From assembly GCA_002897115.2 (NCBI GenBank), contig BCIH01000005.1:788683-852682 (forward strand): a DNA stretch of 64,000 bases, read 5' to 3'. The stretch is from Prototheca cutis (taxonomy: Eukaryota; Chlorophyta; Trebouxiophyceae; Chlorellales; Chlorellaceae). Below are positions 9,829 to 19,214 of the stretch, piece after piece (within the stretch, counting starts at the first letter, position 1; each line of letters starts with the position of its first letter). The translations under genes were made by a program, and so were the position numbers. A model generated the notes under the pieces. That model saw only the letters and a list, made by a program, of their open reading frames with translations. It made no database searches and was not told the DNA's origin.

Positions 9829-10056
9829 ATGGGTTGGGTTCCTTCTTGGCAGCAGGGCAGGTCGTGCAGGGAGCAGACGCCCACGGTGGTGTGCCACGGG
9901 CTGCTGCGCTGCACCAACGAGGAGTGCCGGCCCCCGAAAGGCAAGTATCGTCTCTGGAACAGAGACTTGATGGCGTGTCTGAACATGAGGCACATCGTGG
10001 AGCACCTGCGGAAGACCGGCCAGTGGGCTCAGCGCTTCCAGCGCCCGCGCCAATGA
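9829..10056 (+). pseudogene. Fragment resembling TnpB/Fanzor C-terminal Zn-ribbon and NRD motif
   Basis: An open frame of 75 codons reads GLLRCTNEECRPP, then LWNRDLMACLNMRHIVEHL, then RFQR. The order Cys-pair, W-NRD-x-x-A-x-x-N-M/I-R is that of the Zn-ribbon and third RuvC Asp of TnpB, IS607/IS605-type and eukaryotic Fanzor nucleases. Only one clear Cys pair remains (RC..EEC), plus an upstream SC and VC. No N-terminal nuclease sequence is visible in any frame upstream to the pseudouridine synthase stop. I read it as a remnant of a mobile-element protein. The family call rests on motif memory and is tentative; a small host Zn protein is the alternative. Confidence 0.4.
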
Positions 10057-10500
10057 ACATCCATCCATTCTGAGGGGTTATAGCCTTTCCAACTGGGGTG
10101 GGAACCCCCGGGGCTCCTTCCCTTCCCCGGCAAGGGAAAGCAGCCTCGGAGGTGGTCCATCATTGAGGTGGTCCACCTTCCTATTGCCTTGCAGAGTGTG
10201 AAAATTTGCAACCGTCAGTGATGCCCAGCAACCCCCGGGGTGATGTGACGCTGTTGCTGGCTGAGCTGGTTGCATTATTTTTGCCCTGCATGGTACTGCC
10301 AAAATATCTTGCACCTCTCTCGAATCCTGTGAAACTCTAATCATCCAACAATGAGCAAGTGCGCAGTGTAGTGAACAACAAAGGCTCCTTAACCCCGGGG
10401 GGAGTAGCTCTGGGATGGGGTCCTCATATATACAGCACGCAGCACTGCTGCAAAGGGATGGTACAGGGCCAGCCACGGGCGAGTGGTGGTGTTCACTCAC

Positions 10501-11474
10501 TCAGTGCAGGGCCCCCGCCGGGGCCAAGGCACGAGATGACGGCACCTCCACCACGTCTGCGCCAGTGACTGTCTCTTCCTGCAAGTCGCCAGCTTCTTCC
10601 CAGCTTCCCTCACCCAGCAACGGCCCTTCTGCCAGCGCGTCCAGCACAGCCCTTGCGATGTCGGCGGGCTCGGCCATGGCGCCCATTCCAATGTCGCCGC
10701 AGGCGAGGCGCTTGGGGATGGGGTCCACCACCCGCATGCCCAGCTCCCGACACGCCGCCAGGTGGCGCGACGTAAAGGGGCTGTCCCACATGACCGTGTT
10801 CATTGCTGGCGCAATCTGCCAACAGATATTTTAGCGTGGACATGTCACCAAGTGTTCCGGTTCGTTAGGCAGGCTTCTTGATTGAATGATTGATTGAACC
10901 AGGTGCAGTGCACGACTGGGTTTAACACGCTACTCATCCACAAGGTGCACGGCCTCCCTGTGCAGGATTCAAACACGTGCGACCTTGGCCCACACATCAA
11001 AATAGCCAGACATAACCCCAAACGCTCACGTCGTACCAGGCATGGCTTCCGAAAGTCCCAGGCCCTGAGGACGCAGGTTACGAGGTTGTCACACAGACCC
11101 AGGGCTGCCTTTGCCAGGGTGTTTGCCGACAGTGGCGCAACGACCACCACATCCGCCCAGCGNCGGAGCTCAATGTGCAGGACAGGGTCCCCCACCCGGC
11201 CCCAGCGCCGCCACTCCCCCTCGTCATCCAGTGCCGGCCCGCAGCCTTGTGGAAGGCCGCCGGCGGCAGTTAAAAAATGAGCTGCCGACGGTGTGGCCGC
11301 CACGCGGACCTCGATGCCTGCGGCAAGCAGCGCGGCGGCAAGAGTGGCCGTCTTCACCGCCGCCACGCTGCCAGTGGCAGCCACCAATACGCGCGGCGGC
11401 CTGCTCATGGAAGCGTCCGGACGGCTTCCTGCCCCACCAGTGGCGCCAGCCGTGGCAAAATCACAGTCGGTCAT
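10501..11474 (-). CDS. HAL3: Phosphopantothenoylcysteine decarboxylase (HAL3/CoaC)
   Basis: FMN-dependent decarboxylase of coenzyme A synthesis. Exon 1 11474-11037 and exon 2 10815-10501, 250 residues, phase 0 at the join. After a 20-residue leader come VLVAATGSVAAVKTATLAAAL (flavoprotein fold start), then ADVVVVAPLSANTLAKAALGLCDNLVTCVLRAWD, and across the splice IAPAMNTVMWDSPFT (the PxMNxxMW substrate-binding motif), followed by DPIPKRLACGDIGMGAMAEP (the C-terminal ACGD/GxGAMAE segment with the active-site Cys). These are the defining motifs in the right order. One unread base at 11163. The ATG (11472-11474) is only 23 nt downstream of the CMC2 stop codon on the same strand, so the two may share a transcript. 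Confidence 0.92.
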
Positions 11475-11497
11475 GAGGCTCTCTCGGCAGAAGGGGC

Positions 11498-12217
11498 TCA
11501 GGAGGCCGGGGCGGGTTGCTCCTGCGTGTCCTGTCCGCACTCTGCACCAGCCCTCAGACGCACGCCGTACCCGGGAATGCGGCCGCTGGCGCCTAGCCGC
11601 CTCTCCAGGCGCTCGCGCTCTGCACGTGCACGCTCAAAGTTCTTCGCCCTGTGTGCGCGGTCGGAAGCAGTGGAGCAGGCGAGGAAGGGGAGTTGATGCC
11701 CATTTCATGGGCGCGACCGCGCAAGGCAGGAGAGAGTGCGGCGTTAGGTGTGCCCTCCACACACTGCCAACACTCCTGAGCCAGGCATGCATCATCAAAA
11801 CACATCACAGGGCGTGCAAGCCTTGCCAGCAAGGCCCACCCGGCCAGCCAACAGCCTGAGCACCCAACTTTTGTCTTACTCCCATCTCACCTGTTGTCCT
11901 GCTTCTCCTGCTTGAAGCAGGCGTTCAGGGCGACCTTGGTCTCGGTGCACACCCCCCCGAACTTTGCGATTGGGTTCTCCTCGTGGCACTTGTTCAGCGC
12001 GTCAATGATCTGCGGCCGAGGGACGGGCGGAGGAGCGCACTAAGCGACGGACGATACCCAGACACGGCCCGGCGACCTCGCGCAGCTCGGGGCACCACTT
12101 CACGCCCCATCAGCTCTTCACTGCAATGTAAAACCACCATATACATGTATTGCGCGCCCTCATGAGGCAGACCTCGGTACATGACGGGTGCTTGTTCTTG
12201 TAGAGCGGAGGGTGCAT
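11498..12217 (-). CDS. CMC2: COX assembly mitochondrial protein 2 (CMC2)
   Basis: Small twin-CX9C protein of the mitochondrial intermembrane space, needed for cytochrome c oxidase assembly. Exons 12217-12173, 12009-11891 and 11648-11498, 104 residues with consistent phases. It starts MHPPLYKNKHPSC-TE, then IIDALNKCHEENPIAKFGGVC and a second pair ending NACFKQEK, giving the C-x9-C / C-x9-C spacing. The C-terminal exon is an Arg/Glu-rich helix (ERARAERERLERRLG) and a longer hydrophilic tail than usual. The N-terminal MHPPL and HPSC are hallmarks of this family. Stop TGA at 11498-11500. Confidence 0.92.
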
Positions 12218-13508
12218 GGCCAGAAGCACCCGACTGTTCGGCACCAGCCTCGAGCCTGTGAAATCTCCTTGTTAGAATACACTGAATTTATGGAGTGTGA
12301 CCGTGTCAATAACCGCCCCATTTGCAGTGGGCGCTCNTGTCAGCAAGGAGACAGCAGCCATGACACATCCACCATCTCATCAAGGTGGATGGTGACGTGC
12401 GCGTTAAGTCACGGGCGCACTGCTTGTTGAGCGAATGACATCGAGAGGGAATGACGTTTGAAAGAGAAGCATTTCCATTTGGCTATTTCAATCCTGTATT
12501 CTCGGACCTATTGGTCTGGGATTCTGCGTTGCTGTCCAGCAGGAAGAACTGGGCTTCTGAACAACTCTCACAGCAGTGCCAGGTGGGAACTTGGTTCCTG
12601 CACTTTCTCATTGTTGTGGCGGAATGCCAGGCGATCTTTCCTGCATCTTGGCGTATTGCGCAATGGGTTCAATTCTGGTTCAGCGCGGGCCATAGGCGTG
12701 CGAGGAGACGTGACAAAGCTGAACGGCGACCAGTCCTGGTATGGCCTTGAGATTTGCCACCCACTTGCTTGGAGATGTCACCAGTAAGCACATGCCTGAG
12801 CGACTCGGAACGACCGCGACCTTGCAAAGCAAGCAGACTTCAACTACTCACAAGATTAAGCATAATCTCCATCATTTCTTCTTTTAAAAGAGATCCGGAC
12901 CGGTTTTCAGTATTTTGAGTCTGCAGCGTGATCCTGTTCGGCACGTGCACGACGCTCCCGGGCCGCCCATCCAAATGACTGAGCGGATTGCACGGAATGG
13001 AGTGGGCCTAAATTATATGACTCAGTAGATGTCAAAAAAGATGCGTGAAGTTTATGGCAACTGGCTGTTCTGCAGTTCTGGGCCCACGAGGTTCCTCAGC
13101 CGCAAGGGCTCCGGCGGCCACGGCGGCCAATTGTCCGGATCAATTTCCCACGTGCAGGTGCCGCTCGTCCGCGTCTCCACCCCATCATCCAACGAAACGG
13201 TGGGTCCTGTCAGGCCAGGATGGACCACAGACTATGTACTGTTATACGGCGCGCATATAGTAAAATCTCGAAAGTCCCACTGGAGTTGATTGAGGCAGCT
13301 GTACTCCCGAGAAGGCATGGGATCTGGGTCTACCCCGCGGCACAACATTTTCCACCGGACAAGCTGGTGGACATAAGAGGAGCACGCCGACGGTCGTCGC
13401 GTATCTTGTTCCGTCACCGCCTCCTCCATTCGCAAAACTGATATTGAATTTGGTTACGAAATGGCCCATAACTAAGATATTTCGTTGTGCTCCGGTCGCA
13501 GAACCACC
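12218..13508. other. Gene-poor interval
   Basis: About 1.3 kb without a recognisable gene. Open frames at 12451-12787 and 13029-13289 have no family signature and no clear splice partners. A single unread base is at 12339. It holds the promoter of CMC2 and of the wall protein. Confidence 0.4.
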
Positions 13509-16283
13509 ATGAACCTGCGGGCTGTACTGGTGCTTGGCGCTGTCCTGCTGCACACAGCGGTACGACAAAATGAGTGCGGCGAGCTCTGACCTTGAAGAAG
13601 CCAGAGTTGTCATGCAATGTTTGACAAGCATCACATCTCCCCATCTCACTCTCGCGGCGCAGGTGGCAAGCGGTTGTTCCTCCGCGTTCTTTGCCCTCCC
13701 CACAGCCAGGTACAACCCCTTCGGAACACTAGATCTAAGCAACTGGCGGCGGTGTTTGCGACCCGCAACCCGGTTTAGAGTGTTGCAACTATGATTGGAC
13801 TTCGCAGCAGCCCGATTTAGCACGTCGAACGAAACTGACTATGGCCTCACCGTCCCCATGCACAGGACCTCGTCCGGAGTCGTCCTCTTCACACCTGGCA
13901 GTGCCACGGCCCTATGCAAGTGAGCATCCGGGCTATCGAACAACTTTTTGGGGTTTTCATGGGCGCACGCGGCCCATGCGAACCCTCCTTGTCTGGCCTA
14001 GCATTTCCGACCATTCGGTCACCGTCTCTGTCCCCGTGTACTTTACAGGAAGAAGAGCTACGCCCGTGCTGGCAGCGTCAAGACTGCTGAGCTCAGCGCA
14101 CTGGGTCTTCCTGCCCACGCGTTCAGCCTGGTCACCCTCAGTGCCTGCCGCGGCTCCAGCTGCCAGGCCATCGTGGGCGTGGAGTGCGTGCCCAAGGGCC
14201 AGACGGCGTGCCGCGCCGATTCGCTGGGCAACATTGGCGCCAGCAATGTCGGCTGGGGCAACTTTGGCAAGGGCAATGTTGGCTACAAGAACATCGGCAA
14301 CAACAACATGGGCAACGAGAACTGGGGCTCCAACAACAAGGGCGTCGGCTTTGTCTGCAACGGAGGCCGCGGCATCCCCAGTGGGTGCACCGCCGCACAG
14401 CTCGTCACCTCTGACACCCTGGACCTGACGAAGATGCCGCCGCCCCCGCCGCCCCCCGCACGCCGCAGTCCTCCCCCGCCTGCGGCCAAGCCCTTTATCG
14501 TGCTGCAGAGCGCAGTGTGCGGCGTGGTGGAGGAGAACACCATGGAGTGCAATGCCATCATGCGCCTGTCCCGTGCACTGCCCGCCGGCGCCCGGGTGAC
14601 GCTGGTCTACCGTCTGGGCGGTGTGCTGCACACCGACACCTTTTCCCCTGACCCCGCGGCCACATACACCCGGGTGTCGGTGTTCCAGCACACCACTGCC
14701 ACCAGCGGCACCGCCGTGGTCAAGTACACCACCCGCGACGGTGCCGTGGTCAAGTCGGCGGAGCGGGCCGTGGTGGGAGACCCCATGGTCATCACCGATG
14801 CGGCGTGCGCCCGGCGCCCCGTCGGCTACGTCACCTGCACCTCTACCGTGCGGCTGGTGGCCTTGCCAAAGAAGGGAACCAACGTCACCGTGGTCTACGT
14901 CCTCGGGACCCAGGCCTTCTCCGTCAACTGGGCAGTCACCAGCCTGGTGTCCACGCACACATCGGTATTCAAGGGCGCGCAGCACAACTCGGGCTACGCT
15001 GAGGGCTACTTCATCGGCCACTCTGGCACCTCGTACCGCTCGTCCCGTGGGCTCGTGCGCGGCATCAACCATCTGCCGCCGCCGTCAGCCAACAAGCTGT
15101 CGCCGCCGCCGCCATCGCTGCCGTCGCCGCCACCCGAGGTCGCGCCCATCACCCTGAACGCCGCAATGTGCAAGCCCCCTGTGGGCAAGGACGTCGAGTG
15201 CACCACGATCGTGAGCCTGCGTGAGCTGCCGCCCAACAACGGCAACGTAACCGTGCGGTACATGTTTGGCTCGCTGGGGCTGACCGCCGCGCTGGAGGTA
15301 TTCAGCGCCTCATGGCGCCCTAAGACACTGACATCCACGTTTGTCACGTCTTTCCCCTCGGGGACAAACAAGGGCACTGCATCGGCGACCTTTGTCGGAA
15401 AGGACGGCAAGGTGTACGGATCCCTGAACTCTGGAGTCACAAACCACTTCCCCCCTCCCCCGGGCAACATCCACGGCCCGCCGCCGCCTCCCCCCAAGCG
15501 GTCCCCGCCCCCCCCGCCGACCAGGAGCCCACCGCCTCCCCCCAAGCGGTCCCCACCCCCGCCGCCGACCAGGAGCCCACCGCCTCCGCCCAAGCGGTCC
15601 CCGCCTCCGCCGCCGACCAGGAGCCCACCGCCTCCGCCCAAGCGGTCTCCGTCTCCGCCCCCGTCGAGCCCATCGCCGACCAGGAGCCCACCGCCGTCAA
15701 CGAGCCCGCCGCCGTCACCGAGCCCACCACCACCTCCAAGCCCACCTCCACCGCCGTCTCCGCCCCCTCCCGAGAGCCCACCCCCTCCCGANNNNNNNNN
15801 NNNNNNNNNNNNNNNNNNNNNNNNNNNNNNNNNNNNNNNNNNNNNNNNNNNNNNNNNNNNNNNNNNNNNNNNNNNNNNNNNNNNNNNNNNNNNNNNNNNN
15901 NNNNNNNNNNNNNNNNNNNNNNNNNNNNNNNNNNNNNNNNNNNNNNNNNNNCTCCCCCATCGCCGCCCCCTCCCCCATCGCCACCACCTCCCCCATCGCC
16001 ACCACCTTCTCCCCCGCCGCCTCCACCAGTGACCGAATGCTCGGCGCACACGAGCGGGCAACAACCGTCCAGTGATGGCGACTGCTTCTCAGGCTACCCT
16101 TACCTCTGCACCAAGTCGAGTTCGGTGTATGCCATGTGTGATGCCAACGGAGCGCAGTCGGCACCCACCTGCCCAAGTGACGGTTCGGAAGCAGCTTGGG
16201 GCCATTGCACGGCAGGCTCAGCCCAGCCAAACATCATTCTGTGCATGCAGGATGACACGATGTATGCATACTGCATTGCATAG
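13509..16283 (+). CDS. Pro-rich (HRGP-like) cell-wall protein with N-x-G repeats
   Basis: Predicted secreted wall or matrix glycoprotein. Exons 13509-13559, 13663-13709, 13866-13919, 14049-16283. Domains in order: signal peptide MNLRAVLVLGAVLLHTA; a short Cys-containing region; an N-x-G pentapeptide tract at 14227-14345 (NIGASNVGWGNFGKGNVG and on); three related beta-type repeats of about 90 residues separated by short PPPP hinges (each begins with an AxC, e.g. LQSAVC, ITDAAC, LNAAMC, and has a VTxVY or VTVRY strand); a long Pro block with PPPPKRS/PPPPPTRS units; and a Cys-rich C-terminal module of about 80 residues ending at 16283. The Pro block is cut by a 160-N gap, and the frame before and after the gap differs, so the gap length is wrong. 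Pherophorin-like in architecture, but the terminal domains are not obviously pherophorin domains. Confidence 0.75.
14227..14345 (+). repeat. N-x-G pentapeptide repeat tract
   Basis: Tandem five-residue units with Asn and Gly in register (N-I/V/F/M-G-x-x/x-x) over about 40 residues. The pattern is that of the pentapeptide repeats of mycobacterial PPE-MPTR proteins, which is unexpected in an algal wall protein. Confidence 0.75.
15478..15791 (+). repeat. 48-bp tandem repeat coding Pro-rich units
   Basis: About four copies of a 48-bp unit encoding PPPPKRSPPPPPTRSP, then degenerate SPPPPPSPPP sequence. Copies differ by C/G third-base changes. The array runs into the N gap. Confidence 0.85.
15792..15951. 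other. Assembly gap (160 N)
   Basis: Unread bases inside the Pro-rich array. Reading frames on the two sides do not agree, so the true length is not 160. Confidence 0.99.
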
Positions 16284-17332
16284 ACTGCAGTGCTCTGCAG
16301 GCAGGAGCTGCCGTTTCATAGGTCTGGCAATGCGCATCGCACAGCCCTTTGCACTGCATACCATTGCCAGCGAGGGGTTCGACCCACACTGGTTTGCTCC
16401 TCCACACGGGGGCACTGTCATCGACAGAAGACCCGCGAATGTCTGCCTTTCAGGGACCCTGCTCGGACATCTTTCATTGAGAAAACCTGGGCTCTGACTT
16501 TTCAGGTGCATGGCAAATGGCCCAGACGCCTGCCTCAGCATAGGTGTTGCCGCACCTCTGACAGATGCCAAGCTGTCTGCCATCTCCCACGCAATGCAAT
16601 ACATGATCAAGTCCGAGAACGAGGCATCCTCTGCAACGGCCTGAGCCCGTGATGCCTCCTTTTATTTTGTGAATGTCGCCCAGCTTTGTGGGCATGCAGG
16701 TGCGGAGGTGCTCTGCATGCCGGACCCTCTCCACCCCAATTGAAAGTGAGTTATTGGGACACAAATCCCATGTAAGAGTGAAATAAACAAGCTCCTGTCC
16801 ACACACTCGAGTCAAAAGTGCTCCTGAAATTGGATCTGGTGCCCGCTATCGCTCGTGTGCAGAAACCCGAGCCAAGGCGGAATGCACCAGCAATATGCTG
16901 GCAGGGCAGTACGGCAACCGACCCCCGCAGCGATGGAAGTTGGGGGCTGAGTTCCAGGCAGCACCTGTCACCCCAGTTCAAGAACCCGCCACTTTTTTGT
17001 CCCCAAATCTGTTTGACGGCACAGAAACACAAGAAAATGTGGTGTGCAATGCTCTGGACACCGTCGCTTCTGTGCGTCTGCCACCTTTTGGACACTGTAG
17101 TTTCCCTGACCCGAGCAATCCCCATGGCAGGGCCGTCCGTACATGGTCTAAGTCGTTACAAGATGTCAGTCTTCACTGGCTTCTCTCCTCTGCCTCGATC
17201 CAGCGCCTCGGCATGCCAAGAGTCGTGGCAGGGGAAAGGGCTGCGGCGGGCTCAGAGTCACAGCGCCTGCCACGTGGCCCGCGAGACAGATTGGTGACCC
17301 GCCCCGATGCTGGCACAAGCAGCACCGGCCGG
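16284..17332. other. Convergent intergenic region
   Basis: About 1 kb between the wall protein (+) and RPB5 (-). No ORF on either strand shows a family signature. Presumably 3' UTRs and spacer. Confidence 0.5.
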
Positions 17333-18577
17333 TCACACGCACAGGCGGTAGGTCACATAGCGACCGGCCGTCTCTGATGGCCGCACGATGCGGACGACAC
17401 CACCTCGCTGAACGCCATAGTACCTGGCCACGGGATCGTTGAACTGGATCCGTGGCAGCTGCGTCTCCTTGACCTGGGGGAGGATGTGGGGTGTGAGGGT
17501 TTAGTATGGGTGGGAGGAAAAGCTCATTGAGGGCAGGAGCGTCGCTCGGAACAGAGCCTCACCCTCGCTTTGCATGCATGCTTCTCGACCAACCAAAGCA
17601 GAAAGCCCCCGCGCCCGATGCCTCTCACCTTGTACCGCTCGAGGAGCGTCCGCTTCTCCTCCGCACTCAGAATGCGGTGCTCTGGGACCAGCACATGCTT
17701 GGTGATGTTGACCAGCAGCTCCTCCTCCTTGAACTGCAAAGGTTTTGTGTTTTGTTTGGTGGTTATTGTGACGGGGGTGCTGTTCTTAGGGGCAGGGCCA
17801 GGGGTGGCTGCTTGCTGGCTCGACTGTGTGTGGGGCCGCAGGATCCTCGTGATTTCCTGCACCTCCCACGATCCAGCATCTCCCGTCATCCACCTCACCA
17901 GCTCTATGATGTACTTGGGCTGCATCTCCTGGAGGCACTGCTTGGCAAACGGTGTCATGTTGGTTGCCACGACCATCACAGCCCGCTGCACCCCCTCACC
18001 CCGCATCCGCTCAGCCAAGACCTTGATCGTCTTCACGCCGACCTTGGCCTCTTCTGGGAAAAAGACAAACAGCTGCTCTGTCGGGTCGTCCTGCAGGCAC
18101 GCGTGTGTGTTGAAGCAAGCGGGGAGTTGGTTGTTGCGGACAGGGAGCGGCGAGCCCCTTTGGACCGGCCACCCACACATAGAGGCCAGCTTGGGATCTG
18201 GCAATCGAATACCAGCTCAGCTTCGTTGCAGCTTGGGAGCTGCATCTGACATCCTGCAACGATGCACCACCACAGGCACTCCTTCCCTCCAAAACAAAGC
18301 ACCGCTGCTGCGGATGCTTGCCTGCTTGGGAGCCAGGAGAGTCAGGTCGTCTTTCCGGGGCTCGTCGCCGTACTTGTCCCGGAACTGGTCCTTTGTCATA
18401 TCAAACTCCTCCTGAGAAGCACGGCATGTATTGTCATGTGATTCCTGGTCCTGTCCTGCAGTCGAGCAGCGGGCCCACACTGGCTGGGCCACCCACCTGT
18501 GTGATGAGGAAGCCTCTATCCCGCAGCATCTCCAGGCACGTCTTACGAATCCTGTACAATCTCGTGAGATTATCCAT
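17333..18577 (-). CDS. RPB5: RNA polymerase I/II/III shared subunit RPB5 (RPABC1)
   Basis: Common subunit of the three nuclear RNA polymerases, part of the lower jaw. Exons 18577-18497, 18411-18322, 18090-17899, 17733-17629, 17473-17333; the lengths sum to 202 residues, normal for the family. N-terminal jaw domain: [18 protein letters not shown], then [12 protein letters not shown]. Middle: [17 protein letters not shown] and [10 protein letters not shown]-terminal assembly domain: [14 protein letters not shown], then [13 protein letters not shown] and [19 protein letters not shown]. All are hallmark RPB5 stretches. Intron 2 has a GC donor (CAG|GCAAGC, donor at 18321), required by phase. Confidence 0.97.
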
Positions 18578-19058
18578 CTTAAAATTTCTGCCGTGCACCC
18601 GTTCCTACGAAACAACAAGCCAGCGAGGTGCCCGTTTCGTTAGTGCATGGCGAGGGCCCTGTCCAAAGCTTTCGGCACAAGGATGGCAGACATGCACGCA
18701 GCCGTTTCACGTTGGATTGTTATAGAAATATGTGCTCTGCCCAGACTGCGTCCAGGAGGGTGTACGTGCCGTGGAGGTGTCAACAGTGCAAAGGCTGGTC
18801 TGGTGTCGAGTCGCGCCCAGGAGATGTTCAATGATCCAACCGCGGTGGCTCACTGGGCAGCACTGGTTCCATTCCATACTCATTCGTCCCAGAAGGAAGG
18901 TGCACTCCGCGTCCTCTATGAAACGTACTGAGACCAGATCAACCCAGCAGTATAAACAATCCAAGGCATTTCATTCTCCTGCTTCCATGCTGTTCAACCC
19001 CATGGGATCCAGACTTGCACTGTTCCGCCAGCACGCCCGCGGCTGGGCGACCTTTTTT
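18578..19058. other. Intergenic
   Basis: Between the RPB5 start and the 3' end of the glycosyltransferase-like gene, both on the minus strand. No gene recognised. Confidence 0.5.
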
Positions 19059-19214
19059 TCAACCGCTTGACCACAGAAACTGGCGGAACAATTCTTTGGG
19101 ACAGGGGCACGCAGGTGTGCATTCATGCACACAGGAGGGCTGGGAAAGGATTGCGCCGAGGCATGGCATGCTTGGGCCACCGAACACCGATTGCACGCAG
19201 CACGAGTTGCGCCT

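Noticed and set aside
13957..15072. Long minus-strand ORFs opposite the wall protein (His/Gly-rich)
   Set aside because: Shadow frames of a GC-rich, repeat-coding exon on the plus strand; no family signature.
16365..16400. GGGGTTCGACCC as a tRNA T-arm
   Set aside because: The 5-bp stem does not close in tRNA spacing and no other tRNA arm is found around it.
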